Assembly (NCBI GenBank): GCA_027012915.1 | Contig: JALUYN010000458.1 | Coordinates: 1 to 47,744 of the forward strand | Source of the DNA: Cellvibrionaceae bacterium | Lineage (GTDB): Bacteria; Pseudomonadota; Gammaproteobacteria; Pseudomonadales; Cellvibrionaceae | DNA: 47,744 nucleotides | Direction of reading: 5' to 3' | Shown: positions 1 through 8,941 of the stretch, in pieces | Layout of the letters: each line of letters starts with the position of its first letter | Numbering within the stretch: the first letter of the stretch is position 1 | Made by a program: the position numbers and the translations under genes | Notes under the pieces: model-generated | What the model was told of the DNA's origin: nothing | Database searches by the model: none | The model's input: the letters and a program-made list of their open reading frames with translations, nothing else

Positions 1-2
1 CG

Positions 3-164
3 ATCAGCACGGTGGGTTTTGGCAATAACGGGCTTGCGAAAGCCAACTTGCACGGGGCGAATGATCAAAAAGTGCTCGCTGGCGGTGATAGGGAAAGTGT
101 CGGCGCCGGCTTCACGGATTCAGGTATTAATCAAAGCCGCTTCCTTAAGCGGCTTTTTTATTAA
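3..164 (+). CDS. C-terminal fragment of an unidentified protein (partial)
   Basis: Reading from position 3, a frame stays open from the window edge to a TAA at 162-164. The residues are Gly/Asn/Ala rich (for example STVGFGNNGLAKANLHGAND). The start lies outside the window and I do not recognise the family. The last codons overlap the terminator hairpin at 133-159, which is unusual for a real gene end. Frame 1 is also open over the same stretch, so the reading frame is uncertain. The Gly/Asn-rich composition just ahead of curli genes would suit a surface or amyloid-related protein, but that is only a guess. Confidence 0.25.
   Translation: MSTVGFGNNGLAKANLHGANDQKVLAGGDRESVGAGFTDSGINQSRFLKRLFY
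133..159 (+). terminator. Rho-independent terminator upstream of the curli genes
   Basis: A 10-bp perfect stem (AAAGCCGCTT / AAGCGGCTTT) with a CCTT loop runs straight into a T run. It ends transcription of whatever gene lies to the left of the window and separates it from the curli genes. Confidence 0.85.
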
Positions 165-363
165 AGGCTTCTATCTTTCAGGCTATAGGTACTAGTATTA
201 AAAAACTCATCAATTAAGATTAAAACCATAACCTATATATTCATAAAAAACACCAACTTTATAAGTTAAGGATTAGAAAAATTTCCGATAGCGCCTTCTT
301 TTAAATCGTCCAAACTCAACACAGGAAACAAAAAGACACATAACGTTTCAAAAGGAAGGCCCA

Positions 364-906
364 ATGAAACCGTTCAACCAATTACCAGCCCATAAAAAGA
401 CAGGATCCGTAGCCTCCTGCATGGCATTGGTAATGGGTGTCTTACTAACCAGTTTAAATCCAGAAGCTTCAGCAAACGACCAGTTCATTGACAGCATGTC
501 TAGAGTCACACAATACGTAGAGTCTCAAGATGTCAGCCATTTAAAAGGCAATGTGAGCATCATTCAGCAGCAAGGCATTAACAACAGCGCGAGCGTCGTT
601 CAATCTCGTTCAGCGAATTACCAAATTAAAAACTTCGCTTACATTAAACAAACTGGATATAACAATCAGGCCAATTTGATCCAGCACAATGGCAACAACA
701 TTGGCGTGATTGTTCAGCAAGGCTATAACAATAGCGTTACGGCTATTCAAGAAGGGAACAGTGTTGGAGTTGCACTGAACGCTATTCAAATTGGCTTTAA
801 CAGTAACCTAATGATTTCACAATCGGGCAGTGGCCTACGCGATGTAAATGTCCACCAACAAAACTACTCGGGCACTTCACGACCGGTCACTATCGATATC
901 AACTGA
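364..906 (+). CDS. csgB: Curlin minor subunit / nucleator, CsgB-like
   Basis: Predicted secreted amyloid protein of 180 aa that would nucleate polymerisation of the major curli subunit on the cell surface. Residues 1-37 form a long signal peptide (hydrophobic core around 20-30, cleavage suggested after EASA). From about residue 60 the protein is built of curlin-type strands with regularly spaced Gln, Gly and Asn (IIQQQGINNSASVVQ, YIKQTGYNNQANLIQ, VIVQQGYNNSVTAIQ). This is the pattern of CsgA/CsgB beta-solenoid repeats. The strong Shine-Dalgarno AAAGGAAGG ends about 6 nt before the ATG. It lies 61 nt upstream of the csgA-like gene in the same direction, matching the csgBA order. Assignment as B rather than A rests on position, short length and fewer, less regular repeats. 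The csgDEFG assembly genes are not in the window. Confidence 0.8.
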   Translation: MKPFNQLPAHKKTGSVASCMALVMGVLLTSLNPEASANDQFIDSMSRVTQYVESQDVSHLKGNVSIIQQQGINNSASVVQSRSANYQIKNFAYIKQTGYNNQANLIQHNGNNIGVIVQQGYNNSVTAIQEGNSVGVALNAIQIGFNSNLMISQSGSGLRDVNVHQQNYSGTSRPVTIDIN

Positions 907-967
907 GTCGCACCTGGCTTCTCAGTTCACCACCAAAGCAAGTTGATCGAAATAAAGGGGAAACACC

Positions 968-2221
968 ATGAAACTGCAACTAACCGCTCTTGCTGCCGCT
1001 GTTAGCTTAGCTTTGTCCAGCGCTGCTATAGCTCAAACAACAGTAACATCGAATTCAAACCTGAACTATACAAGTATTGGCCAGCCTCAAGGAGGCGGAT
1101 ATGGTGTCGACAATGGAAATTCAACCGTAGATAATGCCGAATGGACAGGTTTTCCGCCATCCCGTGATGGAGCGTTTACTACGTTTCAGGATGAATTGGA
1201 TAACATGGACGGCTCTACTGCAGGCCCAAATGAAAACTTATCGACCATTGACCAGACAGCTACTGGTACTACAGGCAACCAAGCAAGTGTAACACAGAGT
1301 GGTGGTTCACAAAACGAATCAAACGTAACACAAAACAAATTAAGTAGTACTGGCTCAGCATTAAAAGCTGATGTCATCCAAATTGGTAATAGTAACCGAT
1401 CAGATGTTGATCAAGAGCTTAGCACAGGTGCTATTGCAAATATTTCGCAGCAAGGTGATAGTAACCTGTCTCGAGTAGATCAGTTTGGAGCCGACCGTAA
1501 TGGCGCGGATGTATCTCAAACCGGTAATGGCCACCAATCGATTATTCATCAGGGAGTACTGACTGGTGGAGCAGCTGATAATAATGCATGGGTAAATCAA
1601 ACTGGCGAAAGTAACCAAAGTTATATTCGTCAGCAGTGGTCTGATAACTATGCCGATGCTAACCAAAGTGGTATGGATAATATTAGCCATATTAAACAAG
1701 CAGGCGATGCTAATATGGCAATGCTGGATCAAAGTGGCGATGAGAATACGTCCTACATTCTGCAAGGTTCGGCGGGGGTTGGCGACTTCAATACCGCATA
1801 TGTGGATCAGTCCGGTAGTTATAACGACTCATATGTATCCCAACTAAACGGCAATGATAACAAAGCAAATGTTAATCAAAGTGGCACATATGGAGAGTCT
1901 AATGTGTTACAAAATGGTAACAGTAACTTCGCTGATATCTCACAATCAGGAGAAGGAGATATCTCTTGGGTAATTCAGAACGGTGACAATAAATCTGCCA
2001 CTGTCGAACAATCAGGTGTGGGTGTTCCTGGTGCCGAATTTAATGAATCGTTCATTATTCAAAGTGGAGCAGGTGCGCACACAGCATATGTCAATCAAGC
2101 ACATGCTCCTGCTGGCGGTTGGAATAACATTTCAACTATCACTCAAACTGGTACAGTCAACGCATCTGCGAGTGTGATGCAGACAGGTAGTGGCAACCGC
2201 GCTTCCACTATCCAGTATTAA
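968..2221 (+). CDS. csgA: Major curlin subunit, CsgA-like, with expanded repeats
   Basis: Predicted extracellular functional amyloid subunit, 417 aa. The signal peptide is residues 1-22 (cleavage after AIA). A non-repetitive Asn/Gly/Ser-rich segment runs to about residue 90. The rest is an almost unbroken array of curlin half-repeats ending in V/I-x-Q and joined by G-[DNS]-x-N turns (VNQTGESNQSYIRQ, VNQSGTYGESNVLQ, ISQSGEGDISWVIQ). I count about 26 such strands, roughly 13 full repeats, where E. coli CsgA has five in 151 aa. A Shine-Dalgarno (AAAGGGGAAAC) precedes the ATG. The gene ends just before a strong terminator. Base composition is visibly more AT-rich than the housekeeping genes downstream. 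Confidence 0.85.
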   Translation: MKLQLTALAAAVSLALSSAAIAQTTVTSNSNLNYTSIGQPQGGGYGVDNGNSTVDNAEWTGFPPSRDGAFTTFQDELDNMDGSTAGPNENLSTIDQTATGTTGNQASVTQSGGSQNESNVTQNKLSSTGSALKADVIQIGNSNRSDVDQELSTGAIANISQQGDSNLSRVDQFGADRNGADVSQTGNGHQSIIHQGVLTGGAADNNAWVNQTGESNQSYIRQQWSDNYADANQSGMDNISHIKQAGDANMAMLDQSGDENTSYILQGSAGVGDFNTAYVDQSGSYNDSYVSQLNGNDNKANVNQSGTYGESNVLQNGNSNFADISQSGEGDISWVIQNGDNKSATVEQSGVGVPGAEFNESFIIQSGAGAHTAYVNQAHAPAGGWNNISTITQTGTVNASASVMQTGSGNRASTIQY

Positions 2222-2246
2222 TCATTAGCCAGTCCAATATTCTCAT

Positions 2247-2272
2247 ACCGCCCCTTCCGGGGCGGTTTTTTT
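2247..2272 (+). terminator. Rho-independent terminator of the csgBA-like operon
   Basis: Perfect 8-bp stem ACCGCCCC / GGGGCGGT with a TTCC tetraloop, followed by seven T residues, 26 nt after the csgA-like stop codon. Confidence 0.92.
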
Positions 2273-2282
2273 GTGTTGTCAC

Positions 2283-2660
2283 CTAACGCACCACCACCGT
2301 CAGCGTGCCGCCCTTGCCTTGGGTTGAAGAGCGCGAGCGGTTGCTGCCTTTGACGATATCGACCTCTAGCCGCTCGTCGTCACTCAACAACTTGACCGTT
2401 CCTTCTAGGGTGTCGCCTTCAAAGGTGAATTCTGCGGGTACAGTGCCGCGGGTTTCAGGATGTTCGACAGTTTCGCCGTTATGGGTAATGCGCCACTCGG
2501 CGGAAAACTCAGCGCCGGGAGAGCCGCTCATGGTGATGTGGATCTGGGTCATATCCTGCTCCTGTGCGGCTAGCCCTGAGATGGGCAAGCCAAGGGTAAG
2601 TACGGCGATAAACAGCGTGCCGTATCGTCGTGAAACGTGCCAAGCCAATGATCGTTTCAT
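2283..2660 (-). CDS. Small secreted beta-rich protein of unknown function
   Basis: 125 aa on the minus strand, facing the curli genes tail to tail. Residues 1-32 look like a signal peptide (MKR start, hydrophobic LFIAVLTLGLPISGL, cleavage near AA). The mature part of about 93 residues has alternating hydrophobic/polar strands (TQIHITMSG, SAEWRITHNG, GTVKLLSDDERLEVDIVKG) and ends with GKGGTLTVVVR, which suggests a small periplasmic beta-sandwich. It has no cysteines. I do not recognise the family. The neighbourhood and the fold-like pattern make a curli accessory role (as for CsgC/CsgH) conceivable, but there is no sequence motif to support it. Confidence 0.6.
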   Translation of the reverse strand: MKRSLAWHVSRRYGTLFIAVLTLGLPISGLAAQEQDMTQIHITMSGSPGAEFSAEWRITHNGETVEHPETRGTVPAEFTFEGDTLEGTVKLLSDDERLEVDIVKGSNRSRSSTQGKGGTLTVVVR

Positions 2661-2681
2661 GGTTAGCTACCTCGTTAACCA

Positions 2682-2710
2682 CAAGAGCCGCTCAACATGA
2701 GCGGCTCTTG
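2682..2710 (-). terminator. Hairpin downstream of hemL (probable terminator)
   Basis: Perfect 12-bp inverted repeat (CAAGAGCCGCTC / GAGCGGCTCTTG) with an AACAT loop, 37 bp beyond the hemL stop codon on the minus strand. There is no real T run on either strand, so termination would be less efficient than at the other sites. It also sits just upstream of the secreted-protein gene start. Confidence 0.6.
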
Positions 2711-2747
2711 CAGTGTAGCAGGCGTTCTAACTACCAGTTACCTAGTG

Positions 2748-4028
2748 TTACATAACTGCAAAGGCTTTCTCTGCGGCATCCAGAGTGAGCTGGATATCCT
2801 CAGGCGTATGGGCACTGGACATAAAGCCCGCTTCATAGGCAGAAGGCGCGAGATAAACGCCATGATCAAGCATCGCACCAAAGAAGCGGCGGAAGGCATC
2901 CGGGTTACAGGCAGTCGCCTGGGCAAAGTTATCGACCCGCGATTGAGAGGTAAAGAAAAGACCAAACATGCCGCCTGCGGATTGCGTCATCATCGGTACC
3001 CGCGCCGCATTGGCACGCTCTTGCAGGCCGTTACACAGCGTTTGCACGCGCTGACTCAGGGCATCGTGGAAGCCCGGCACCTGCAGCTTGGTGAGAAGTG
3101 CTACCCCGGCGGCCATAGCCAGCGGGTTACCCGAAAGGGTGCCCGCCTGATATACCGGGCCCAGCGGAGAGATGTTTTGCATGATGTCCCGCTTACCGCC
3201 AAACGCGCCGACTGGCATACCGCCACCAACGATCTTACCCAAGCAGGTCAAATCAGGCGTGACACCGTAGTGCGCCTGGGCACCGCCCAACGCGACGCGG
3301 AAACCGGTCATCACCTCGTCAAAAATCAGGATGCTGCCGTACTCGTTACAAACGTGGCGCAGGGTTTCCAAGAAACCTGGCTGAGGCGGAATACAGTTCA
3401 TATTACCCGCCACCGGCTCGACGATGATGCAGGCAATTTGCTCACCGATCTCGGCAAAGCACGCTTCCACCCCCTCCGGGTCGTTATAGGAGAGTGTAAT
3501 GGTGTGCTCGGCCAACGACGCCGGAACACCCGGAGAGCTGGGCTCGCCGTGGGTCAAGGCACCGGAGCCCGCTTTTACCAGCAGGGAGTCCGAGTGGCCG
3601 TGGTAGTTACCCTCGAACTTGACGATCTTGTCCCGCCCCGTGGTGCCCCGCGCCAGCCGAATCGCTGACATGGTGGCCTCGGTGCCCGAGCTGGTCATGC
3701 GCACCATTTCCATGGAGGGAATCATGTCGCAAATTAGGTCGGCCATGGTGGTTTCCACGGCCGTGGGGGTACCGAACGAGAGCCCGTTATCCAACCGTGC
3801 CCGCACCGCGGCCAGTACGTCTTGATCAGCATGACCGGTAATCATCGGTCCCCAGGAGCCGATGTAATCGATGTAGCGGTTGCCCTCGACATCGAAGAGG
3901 TAAGCGCCCTGCGCACGTTCCATGAATACCGGCGGGCGGTGCAACCCTTTGAAGGCACGGACGGGAGAGTTCACGCCCCCAGGGATATGGCGACTCGCGA
4001 GGTCGAACAGTTCAGCAGATGTGGTCAT
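2748..4028 (-). CDS. hemL: Glutamate-1-semialdehyde 2,1-aminomutase
   Basis: PLP enzyme of the C5 tetrapyrrole pathway that converts glutamate-1-semialdehyde to 5-aminolevulinate in the cytosol. The 426-aa length is normal for HemL. Typical family signatures are visible: [13 protein letters not shown] near the N-terminus, [15 protein letters not shown] for phosphate binding, [29 protein letters not shown], and the PLP Schiff-base lysine K265 within [21 protein letters not shown] lies upstream of the ATG. It follows thiD on the minus strand, about 40 nt away. A hemJ-like gene two positions upstream makes this a partly haem-dedicated cluster. Confidence 0.97.
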   Translation of the reverse strand: MTTSAELFDLASRHIPGGVNSPVRAFKGLHRPPVFMERAQGAYLFDVEGNRYIDYIGSWGPMITGHADQDVLAAVRARLDNGLSFGTPTAVETTMADLICDMIPSMEMVRMTSSGTEATMSAIRLARGTTGRDKIVKFEGNYHGHSDSLLVKAGSGALTHGEPSSPGVPASLAEHTITLSYNDPEGVEACFAEIGEQIACIIVEPVAGNMNCIPPQPGFLETLRHVCNEYGSILIFDEVMTGFRVALGGAQAHYGVTPDLTCLGKIVGGGMPVGAFGGKRDIMQNISPLGPVYQAGTLSGNPLAMAAGVALLTKLQVPGFHDALSQRVQTLCNGLQERANAARVPMMTQSAGGMFGLFFTSQSRVDNFAQATACNPDAFRRFFGAMLDHGVYLAPSAYEAGFMSSAHTPEDIQLTLDAAEKAFAVM

Positions 4029-4064
4029 GGCATCCTCAATATAAATGGCTTACTACCAATGAGA

Positions 4065-4874
4065 TCAAAAGCGCACAGGGCGTGGCAAGCGATTCGGCAA
4101 ACACTGGCCACTGGGTGGCTGGTAGCCGTGAGACAAGCTCTCCCAGGTAAAGTGCTGGGCCTGTTCACACGCCGTTGGTAAGCGCTCACCTACCGCTAGA
4201 CGCGCTGCTAAGGCTGACGCGAGTGTACAGCCGGAACCATGAAAGACGTCCGGTAGGCGCGGCCATTGCCACTGGCGAGTGGTGTCGGGCGAATGCAGTG
4301 TATGCACCACTTGCTGTGCCGTACCGGGTAATGGGTCATCCGTTGCCGTCACCAGCACCGCTTGGCAACCCTGAGACAGTAGTGACACCGCACGGGCGGT
4401 ATCGTCATAAGGCTCATGGATCTCAGGCGTCAGCGCCGCTAGCTCAAAGCGGTTCGGGGTTAAGATATCCACAAGTGGCAGCAGCCGGTCACGATAAAGC
4501 ATCTGCAAAGCCTCTGTGGATAACATAGTGCCTCCCCCTGCTTTGAGAACCGGGTCAGCAACCACGGGCACCCCTGGAAAACGGCAAATAATTTGCTCCG
4601 CAGCCCGCAGCGTAGCTTCATCCGCCAGCAGGCCGAGCTTGATCGCGGCAATCTGCATATCACCGACAGCTTCGGCCATTTGCCGCATGGCGCCAGGGTC
4701 GGCTGGCATTACCCGCGACACGTTATGGCAGTTCTGCACGGTCATCGCCGTGGGGATCGTCACCGCCCAACCGCCACAGGCGGCGATGGCTTCGCTATCA
4801 GCGACCAGTCCGGCACCGCCCGTGGGGTCATGACCCGCTAGCACTAAAACAACAGGGGGAAGAGGTTGACGCAT
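4065..4874 (-). CDS. thiD: Hydroxymethylpyrimidine/phosphomethylpyrimidine kinase
   Basis: Ribokinase-family kinase that phosphorylates HMP and HMP-P in thiamine biosynthesis. The N-terminal LVLAGHDPTGGAG, the central ADPVLKAGGG and LTPNRFELAAL, and the C-terminal HGSGCTLASALAARL (anion hole and catalytic base region) are characteristic. I place the start at ATG 4874 (269 aa), which overlaps the hemJ stop by one base (TGATG). A TTG one codon earlier (4877) is the alternative. The tight overlap implies translational coupling with hemJ. thiE, often found next to hemL/thiD in relatives, is absent here. Confidence 0.93.
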   Translation of the reverse strand: MRQPLPPVVLVLAGHDPTGGAGLVADSEAIAACGGWAVTIPTAMTVQNCHNVSRVMPADPGAMRQMAEAVGDMQIAAIKLGLLADEATLRAAEQIICRFPGVPVVADPVLKAGGGTMLSTEALQMLYRDRLLPLVDILTPNRFELAALTPEIHEPYDDTARAVSLLSQGCQAVLVTATDDPLPGTAQQVVHTLHSPDTTRQWQWPRLPDVFHGSGCTLASALAARLAVGERLPTACEQAQHFTWESLSHGYQPPSGQCLPNRLPRPVRF

Positions 4875-5305
4875 CAAAAGGGCTTCACTACCGCCAAAAG
4901 AATAATCGCGACCAGTGCAATCACGGGAGCTTCATTGAACCAGCGAAAAAATACGTGGCTCTTGGTACAACGCGACTGGTCAAACTGCTTAAGGTAAATC
5001 AAGCAAACGTGGTGGTAAGCAATTAACAGTGCCACCAAGGTAAGCTTGGCGTGCATCCATCCTTGGCTAAACCAGGCGGGCACCAAATAGAGCATCCAGC
5101 CCCCAAAAATCAGTACCAGGATCATCGACGGGGTCATGATGCCACGGTAAAGCTTGCGCTCCATGGTTTTAAAGTAAGTGATCGCTTGCTCATCACCTTT
5201 GTCGCGTGCCATGGCGTGGTACACATAAAGTCTTGGCAGGTAGAACAGTGCGGCAAACCAAGTAACAACGGCCATCAAGTGAATAGCCTTTACCCATTCG
5301 TACAT
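4874..5305 (-). CDS. hemJ: HemJ-like protoporphyrinogen IX oxidase (CopD-like membrane protein)
   Basis: 143-aa inner-membrane protein with four hydrophobic segments (about residues 8-26, 57-77, 84-104 and 125-142). It has conserved HemJ-type features: IHLMAVVTWFAALFYLPRLYVYH near the N-terminus with the histidine that would ligate haem, a central GWMHAKLTLV, and FRWFNEAPVI near the C-terminus. HemJ replaces HemG/HemY in many gammaproteobacteria for the oxidation of protoporphyrinogen IX. AAGGAG precedes the ATG. It is head of the hemJ-thiD-hemL run. Function is by family resemblance. Confidence 0.85.
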   Translation of the reverse strand: MYEWVKAIHLMAVVTWFAALFYLPRLYVYHAMARDKGDEQAITYFKTMERKLYRGIMTPSMILVLIFGGWMLYLVPAWFSQGWMHAKLTLVALLIAYHHVCLIYLKQFDQSRCTKSHVFFRWFNEAPVIALVAIILLAVVKPF

Positions 5306-5332
5306 GGTCTCTCCTTAGGCGGTGACGTATGG

Positions 5333-7165
5333 CTAGGAATCAGTCTCGCGGGCATCTGTTTGCCGAGCGTCAGTGTAGTGGTAATAACGCTCGATCGCGC
5401 CCCGGGTAATGATACCTGAAATTCGCTGCTGCTTTGGTCGATAGCCATGCACCACATAAAGCGCCCCAAGCGCACTGTCTTGAAGCTTTAAAAACGCTTC
5501 CGATAGTGTTGCCTGCAAACCAATCGGGGCCATTTCCAGCCGCTGGCCGGGAATCTCCAAAAGATCAATTAACTCATCTTCCGGCGGCACTTCTCCATCG
5601 AGCGCCTTATCGTGCTCCAGCAGCCAGCGGGCAAGCTCTGCTGCCTTTAGCCCCAGTACCGGCTTATCCTCACTGGAGCGCTCAATCACCAGCCACATGG
5701 GATTCGTTTCTAGCAGGCGGCGCGCCTGGTCGAGAGTGATCATGCGCTCGGTACGCACCAGCTGACGCTCCATCACGGCAGGCACCGACACTCGGGAAAG
5801 CGCTTGCATCAGCGGCTGCTGTAACGGATGCAATCCATAGCGTACTGAACTAATGAAAAAACCTTCACACCCCGTCAACTGCCGCGACGTTAAGCAGGCC
5901 ACCACCACGACCAGCATCCCCGGTAGCATAATCGTCGGTGTATGAGTGAGTTCTAGCAGTGCCATCAACGCCGCCAACGGTGCCTGAAGAACAGCCCCCA
6001 TCATGGCTGCCATACCGAGCATGGCATAAATCCCTGGGTCAGCAGCTTTCTCAGGCCATAGCCAGCCCCCTAACATACCGCCTAGTGCACCAGTGGCCGC
6101 CCCAGCGACCAGTACCGGGCCAATAATGCCGATCGGCACGCCGCCTGCAACGGTAATCGCAGTAATCAACAGCTTGGCAACCATCAGCGCCAATAGCACA
6201 TTGATCGCCAACTGATTATTCAGCGCTGCCGCCACGCTGTCGTAACCAATGCCTTGGATTTCAGGAAACCACCACGCCAATACCCCGGTGCCGACACCCA
6301 CGACGCCCAATCTCAACCACAGCGGCAGGGTTTGTAGGCGCTGACTTCGTGAAATATGGATGAAGAGGCCTGCCATCAAACCTATGACCAAGCCAATCAC
6401 CACGATCCAGGGCAGGTTCATCAGCGACCCTAACGCCACCTCAGGAATCCGAAATGCGGGCGCATTGCCATACATCACCTGCGCCACCAGCGCGCCCATG
6501 GTGGAGGCTAAAATCACCGGCATAAAGCTCATCAGGGTGTACTCCATCATCACCACTTCCATGGCGAAGATCACCCCAGCAATGGGCGTGTTGAACGAGG
6601 CCGAAATACCGGCTGCCGTGCCACAAGCGACCAACACCCGCAAGCTATTATTGGGCAGCCGCAGCTTTAGCCCTAACCCGCTGGAAGCCGCCGCGCCTAA
6701 ATGAATCGCAGGGCCTTCGCGCCCGGCGGATAAGCCACCCAACACGGAGACGACCCCCACCCACCATTGGTTCAGCCAGTTACGCAGTGGAAAGCGCCCC
6801 TGGTGATAGGTGAGACGCTCAATCACATGGCTGACCCCGAGCTTGCGCGCAGCGGAGCGCTGCCGATATAGCAACAGGCCAATCAATGTGACGGCGACGA
6901 TCGGCAGAAGTGCTCTCAGCCACGGTGACAATCCTTCGAAGGCTTCCGGCTCCCCCTCCGGCATATAGAGCACCGCCCCGGCTTCAAGCAGCAGGCGAAA
7001 CGCCACCATCACCGTCCCAGTAATCACCCCAGACACCAACCCCAGCACACACAGCTGCGGTAAGGCATCCACGTTCGCCAACTGGCGGCGAAAGCTCTCT
7101 AGAGTGAAATCTGACCGAGAAAAACGTGCCACAACGTCCGTCCTTGCGTTTATTGTTCGTTTCAT
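5333..7165 (-). CDS. CLC-family chloride channel/transporter with C-terminal CBS domains
   Basis: 610-aa membrane protein of the voltage-gated chloride channel family. About 12 hydrophobic segments span residues 40-440. The hallmark GREGP with the gating glutamate is present (GGLSAGREGPAIHLGAAAS). The C-terminal 150 residues form a CBS pair (MERQLVRTERMITLDQARRLL... and ALYVVHGYRP...). The first anion-pore motif, GSGIP in ClcA, is not found: the corresponding region reads KLGVSHVIERL. The GxFxP motif is GIIGP (GVPIGIIGPVLV). Whether it is a channel or an H+/Cl- antiporter cannot be told from sequence. It lies 27 nt from hemJ on the same strand and could be co-transcribed. Confidence 0.88.
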   Translation of the reverse strand: MKRTINARTDVVARFSRSDFTLESFRRQLANVDALPQLCVLGLVSGVITGTVMVAFRLLLEAGAVLYMPEGEPEAFEGLSPWLRALLPIVAVTLIGLLLYRQRSAARKLGVSHVIERLTYHQGRFPLRNWLNQWWVGVVSVLGGLSAGREGPAIHLGAAASSGLGLKLRLPNNSLRVLVACGTAAGISASFNTPIAGVIFAMEVVMMEYTLMSFMPVILASTMGALVAQVMYGNAPAFRIPEVALGSLMNLPWIVVIGLVIGLMAGLFIHISRSQRLQTLPLWLRLGVVGVGTGVLAWWFPEIQGIGYDSVAAALNNQLAINVLLALMVAKLLITAITVAGGVPIGIIGPVLVAGAATGALGGMLGGWLWPEKAADPGIYAMLGMAAMMGAVLQAPLAALMALLELTHTPTIMLPGMLVVVVACLTSRQLTGCEGFFISSVRYGLHPLQQPLMQALSRVSVPAVMERQLVRTERMITLDQARRLLETNPMWLVIERSSEDKPVLGLKAAELARWLLEHDKALDGEVPPEDELIDLLEIPGQRLEMAPIGLQATLSEAFLKLQDSALGALYVVHGYRPKQQRISGIITRGAIERYYHYTDARQTDARETDS

Positions 7166-7206
7166 TGTCTCGCGTTGCGCAGCGCTCTTAAGCGCTGGCT
7201 CTCTTG

Positions 7207-7258
7207 TGTATCATAGCTAGATACACTTCAACAGCCTGGCCACACTGATTAGGCTGTT
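7207..7258. promoter_or_regulatory. Inverted repeats in the clc-argC divergent promoter region
   Basis: Two inverted repeats lie side by side: TGTATC/GATACA arms at 7207-7225 and AACAGCCT/AGGCTGTT arms at 7230-7237 and 7251-7258. There is no T run, so these are not terminators. They could be regulator binding sites for argC or the CLC gene. No known operator consensus was recognised. Confidence 0.3.
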
Positions 7259-7302
7259 AATTATTCAAGCGTCGATTGCGCGAAGCGCACAAGGAGTGGT
7301 TT

Positions 7303-8337
7303 GTGATTAACGTTGGCATCGTGGGTGGCACCGGTTATACCGGCGTCGAACTTCTCAGACTGCTGGCTCAGCACCCTCAGGTAAACGTCAAGGCCATCAC
7401 CTCTCGCTCGGAGACGGGCATAAAAGTGTGCGACATGTACCCCAATTTACGTGGTCACTACGACACGCTGGCATTCAGCGAACCCGACGCCAAGGCGCTA
7501 GGCGCAATGGATGCGGTGTTTTTTGCGACTCCCCACGGCGTTGCCCACGCGCTTGCAGGAGAGCTGCTGGCAAACGGCACCCGCGTCATCGACCTCTCTG
7601 CCGATTTCCGCCTGCGGGATGCCGACGAGTGGAGCCGTTGGTACGACCAGCCCCACGGCGCGCCGGAGCTGCTTGAAGAAGCCGTTTACGGCCTGCCCGA
7701 AATGCACCGCGAAAAGATCAAAACGGCTCGTTTGATTGCTGTCCCTGGCTGCTATCCCACCGCCGTTCAGCTAGGCTATCTGCCGCTGTTAGAAGCTGGC
7801 TTAATTGATCCGAACCAGCTGATTGCCGACTGCAAATCTGGTGTGACCGGTGCTGGCCGCGGTGCCAAAGTTGCTTCGCTGCTGGCCGAGGCTAGTGAAT
7901 CCATGAAGGCCTACGGCGCGGGTGGCCACCGCCATCTGCCGGAAATTCGTCAAGGCTTGGGCGATATGCAGCCCAACCCAGTGGGGTTGACCTTTGTTCC
8001 CCATCTAACGCCTATGATTCGCGGCATTCACGCCACGCTTTACAGCACGCTGACCGCCGAGCCAGAAGATCTACAGGCGCTCTTTGAGCAGCGCTACGCC
8101 AACGAGCCGTTTGTCGATGTCATGCCCGCCGGCAGCCACCCGGAAACCCGCAGTGTCAAAGGCAACAATACCTGCCGCATCGCGGTCCACCGCCCGGGTA
8201 ACGGCAATACGGTTGTGGTGCTTTCAGTCATTGATAACCTGGTGAAGGGCGCTTCTGGGCAAGCCATTCAAAACCTTAACTTGATGTTTGGCTTTGATGA
8301 GCACATGGGGCTTAACGCCCCCGCGCTGATGCCCTAA
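7303..8337 (+). CDS. argC: N-acetyl-gamma-glutamyl-phosphate reductase
   Basis: NADPH-dependent reductase of arginine biosynthesis (third step, cytosolic). It has the N-terminal Rossmann motif [18 protein letters not shown], the active-site cysteine C150 in [17 protein letters not shown], and the C-terminal HPGNGN-like patch and [13 protein letters not shown]. The upstream TTG at 7276 is open, but I choose GTG 7303. It is preceded by AAGGAG at 7291-7296 with 6-nt spacing and gives the usual 344 aa and the family N-terminus (V/M)INVGIVGG. It is divergent from the CLC gene, with a 137-bp promoter region between. Confidence 0.96.
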   Translation: MINVGIVGGTGYTGVELLRLLAQHPQVNVKAITSRSETGIKVCDMYPNLRGHYDTLAFSEPDAKALGAMDAVFFATPHGVAHALAGELLANGTRVIDLSADFRLRDADEWSRWYDQPHGAPELLEEAVYGLPEMHREKIKTARLIAVPGCYPTAVQLGYLPLLEAGLIDPNQLIADCKSGVTGAGRGAKVASLLAEASESMKAYGAGGHRHLPEIRQGLGDMQPNPVGLTFVPHLTPMIRGIHATLYSTLTAEPEDLQALFEQRYANEPFVDVMPAGSHPETRSVKGNNTCRIAVHRPGNGNTVVVLSVIDNLVKGASGQAIQNLNLMFGFDEHMGLNAPALMP

Positions 8338-8346
8338 CGTTTGAGG

Positions 8347-8382
8347 AATTCCCAGCAATAGTTGACCAATTTGCTGGGAATT
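8347..8382 (+). terminator. Hairpin between argC and erpA
   Basis: Perfect 12-bp inverted repeat AATTCCCAGCAA / TTGCTGGGAATT separated by 12 nt, starting about 10 nt after the argC stop. A weak or absent T tract leaves open whether it terminates, attenuates or protects the argC mRNA 3' end. Confidence 0.45.
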
Positions 8383-8439
8383 ACCCATAATCACCCCCTA
8401 ATACGGATTATTCGTTCTTAAAGCTCGCGGGAGGTACCC

Positions 8440-8793
8440 ATGAGCGGTGCAGAAGCTTTTGTTCCAACTCCTCTGTTACTGTCAGACAGTGCACGCAAAC
8501 GCATCAAAGCGTTAATGGCTGAAGAGAGTAACCCGGCGCTGAAACTGCGCGTGTACGTTACCGGTGGCGGCTGCTCTGGTTTTCAATACGGCTTTGACTT
8601 CGCGGACAGCGTTGCCGAAGACGACACACTCATCGAATTTGGCGATGCAACGCTAGTGGTCGACCCGCTCTCTTATCAGTATTTGGTAGGCTCCACAGTG
8701 GATTACGAGGAGGGCCTAGCAGGGGCTCGATTTCGTATCCAAAACCCCAATGCCACTACCACGTGCGGATGTGGCGCCTCGTTTATGGTGTGA
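8440..8793 (+). CDS. erpA: Iron-sulfur cluster insertion protein ErpA
   Basis: A-type Fe-S carrier, 117 aa, that delivers 4Fe-4S clusters to apo-proteins, including IspG/IspH in the isoprenoid pathway. The three cluster-ligand cysteines are present: C45 in [11 protein letters not shown] and C109/C111 in TTCGCGASF at the C-terminus. Length and the N-terminal [16 protein letters not shown] match ErpA better than IscA. GGGAGG precedes the ATG. It is a stand-alone gene between argC and an ABC importer. Confidence 0.95.
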   Translation: MSGAEAFVPTPLLLSDSARKRIKALMAEESNPALKLRVYVTGGGCSGFQYGFDFADSVAEDDTLIEFGDATLVVDPLSYQYLVGSTVDYEEGLAGARFRIQNPNATTTCGCGASFMV

Positions 8794-8829
8794 CCAACGT
8801 TGGTGACAACCCCTCCCCATGACTTGACG

Positions 8830-8856
8830 CCTTGGCGGTTTCTCGCCAAGGTTGAA
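8830..8856 (+). terminator. Hairpin downstream of erpA (weak terminator)
   Basis: 8-bp stem CCTTGGCG / CGCCAAGG with a GTTTCT loop, 37 nt after the erpA stop. It is followed only by a TTGAAAGG tail, so it is a weak intrinsic terminator or mRNA 3' end structure. Confidence 0.5.
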
Positions 8857-8941
8857 AGGTCAATAACGGTTGCCTAGCCAATTTATAAGAAAAAAAATTC
8901 TATAAATTGCGCGGCTAACCACATAAAACATGGGGAAACTA

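Noticed and set aside
2697..3668. Open frame of 323 codons on the plus strand
   Set aside because: It is antisense to hemL, Arg/His rich, with no family similarity: a shadow of a GC-rich gene.
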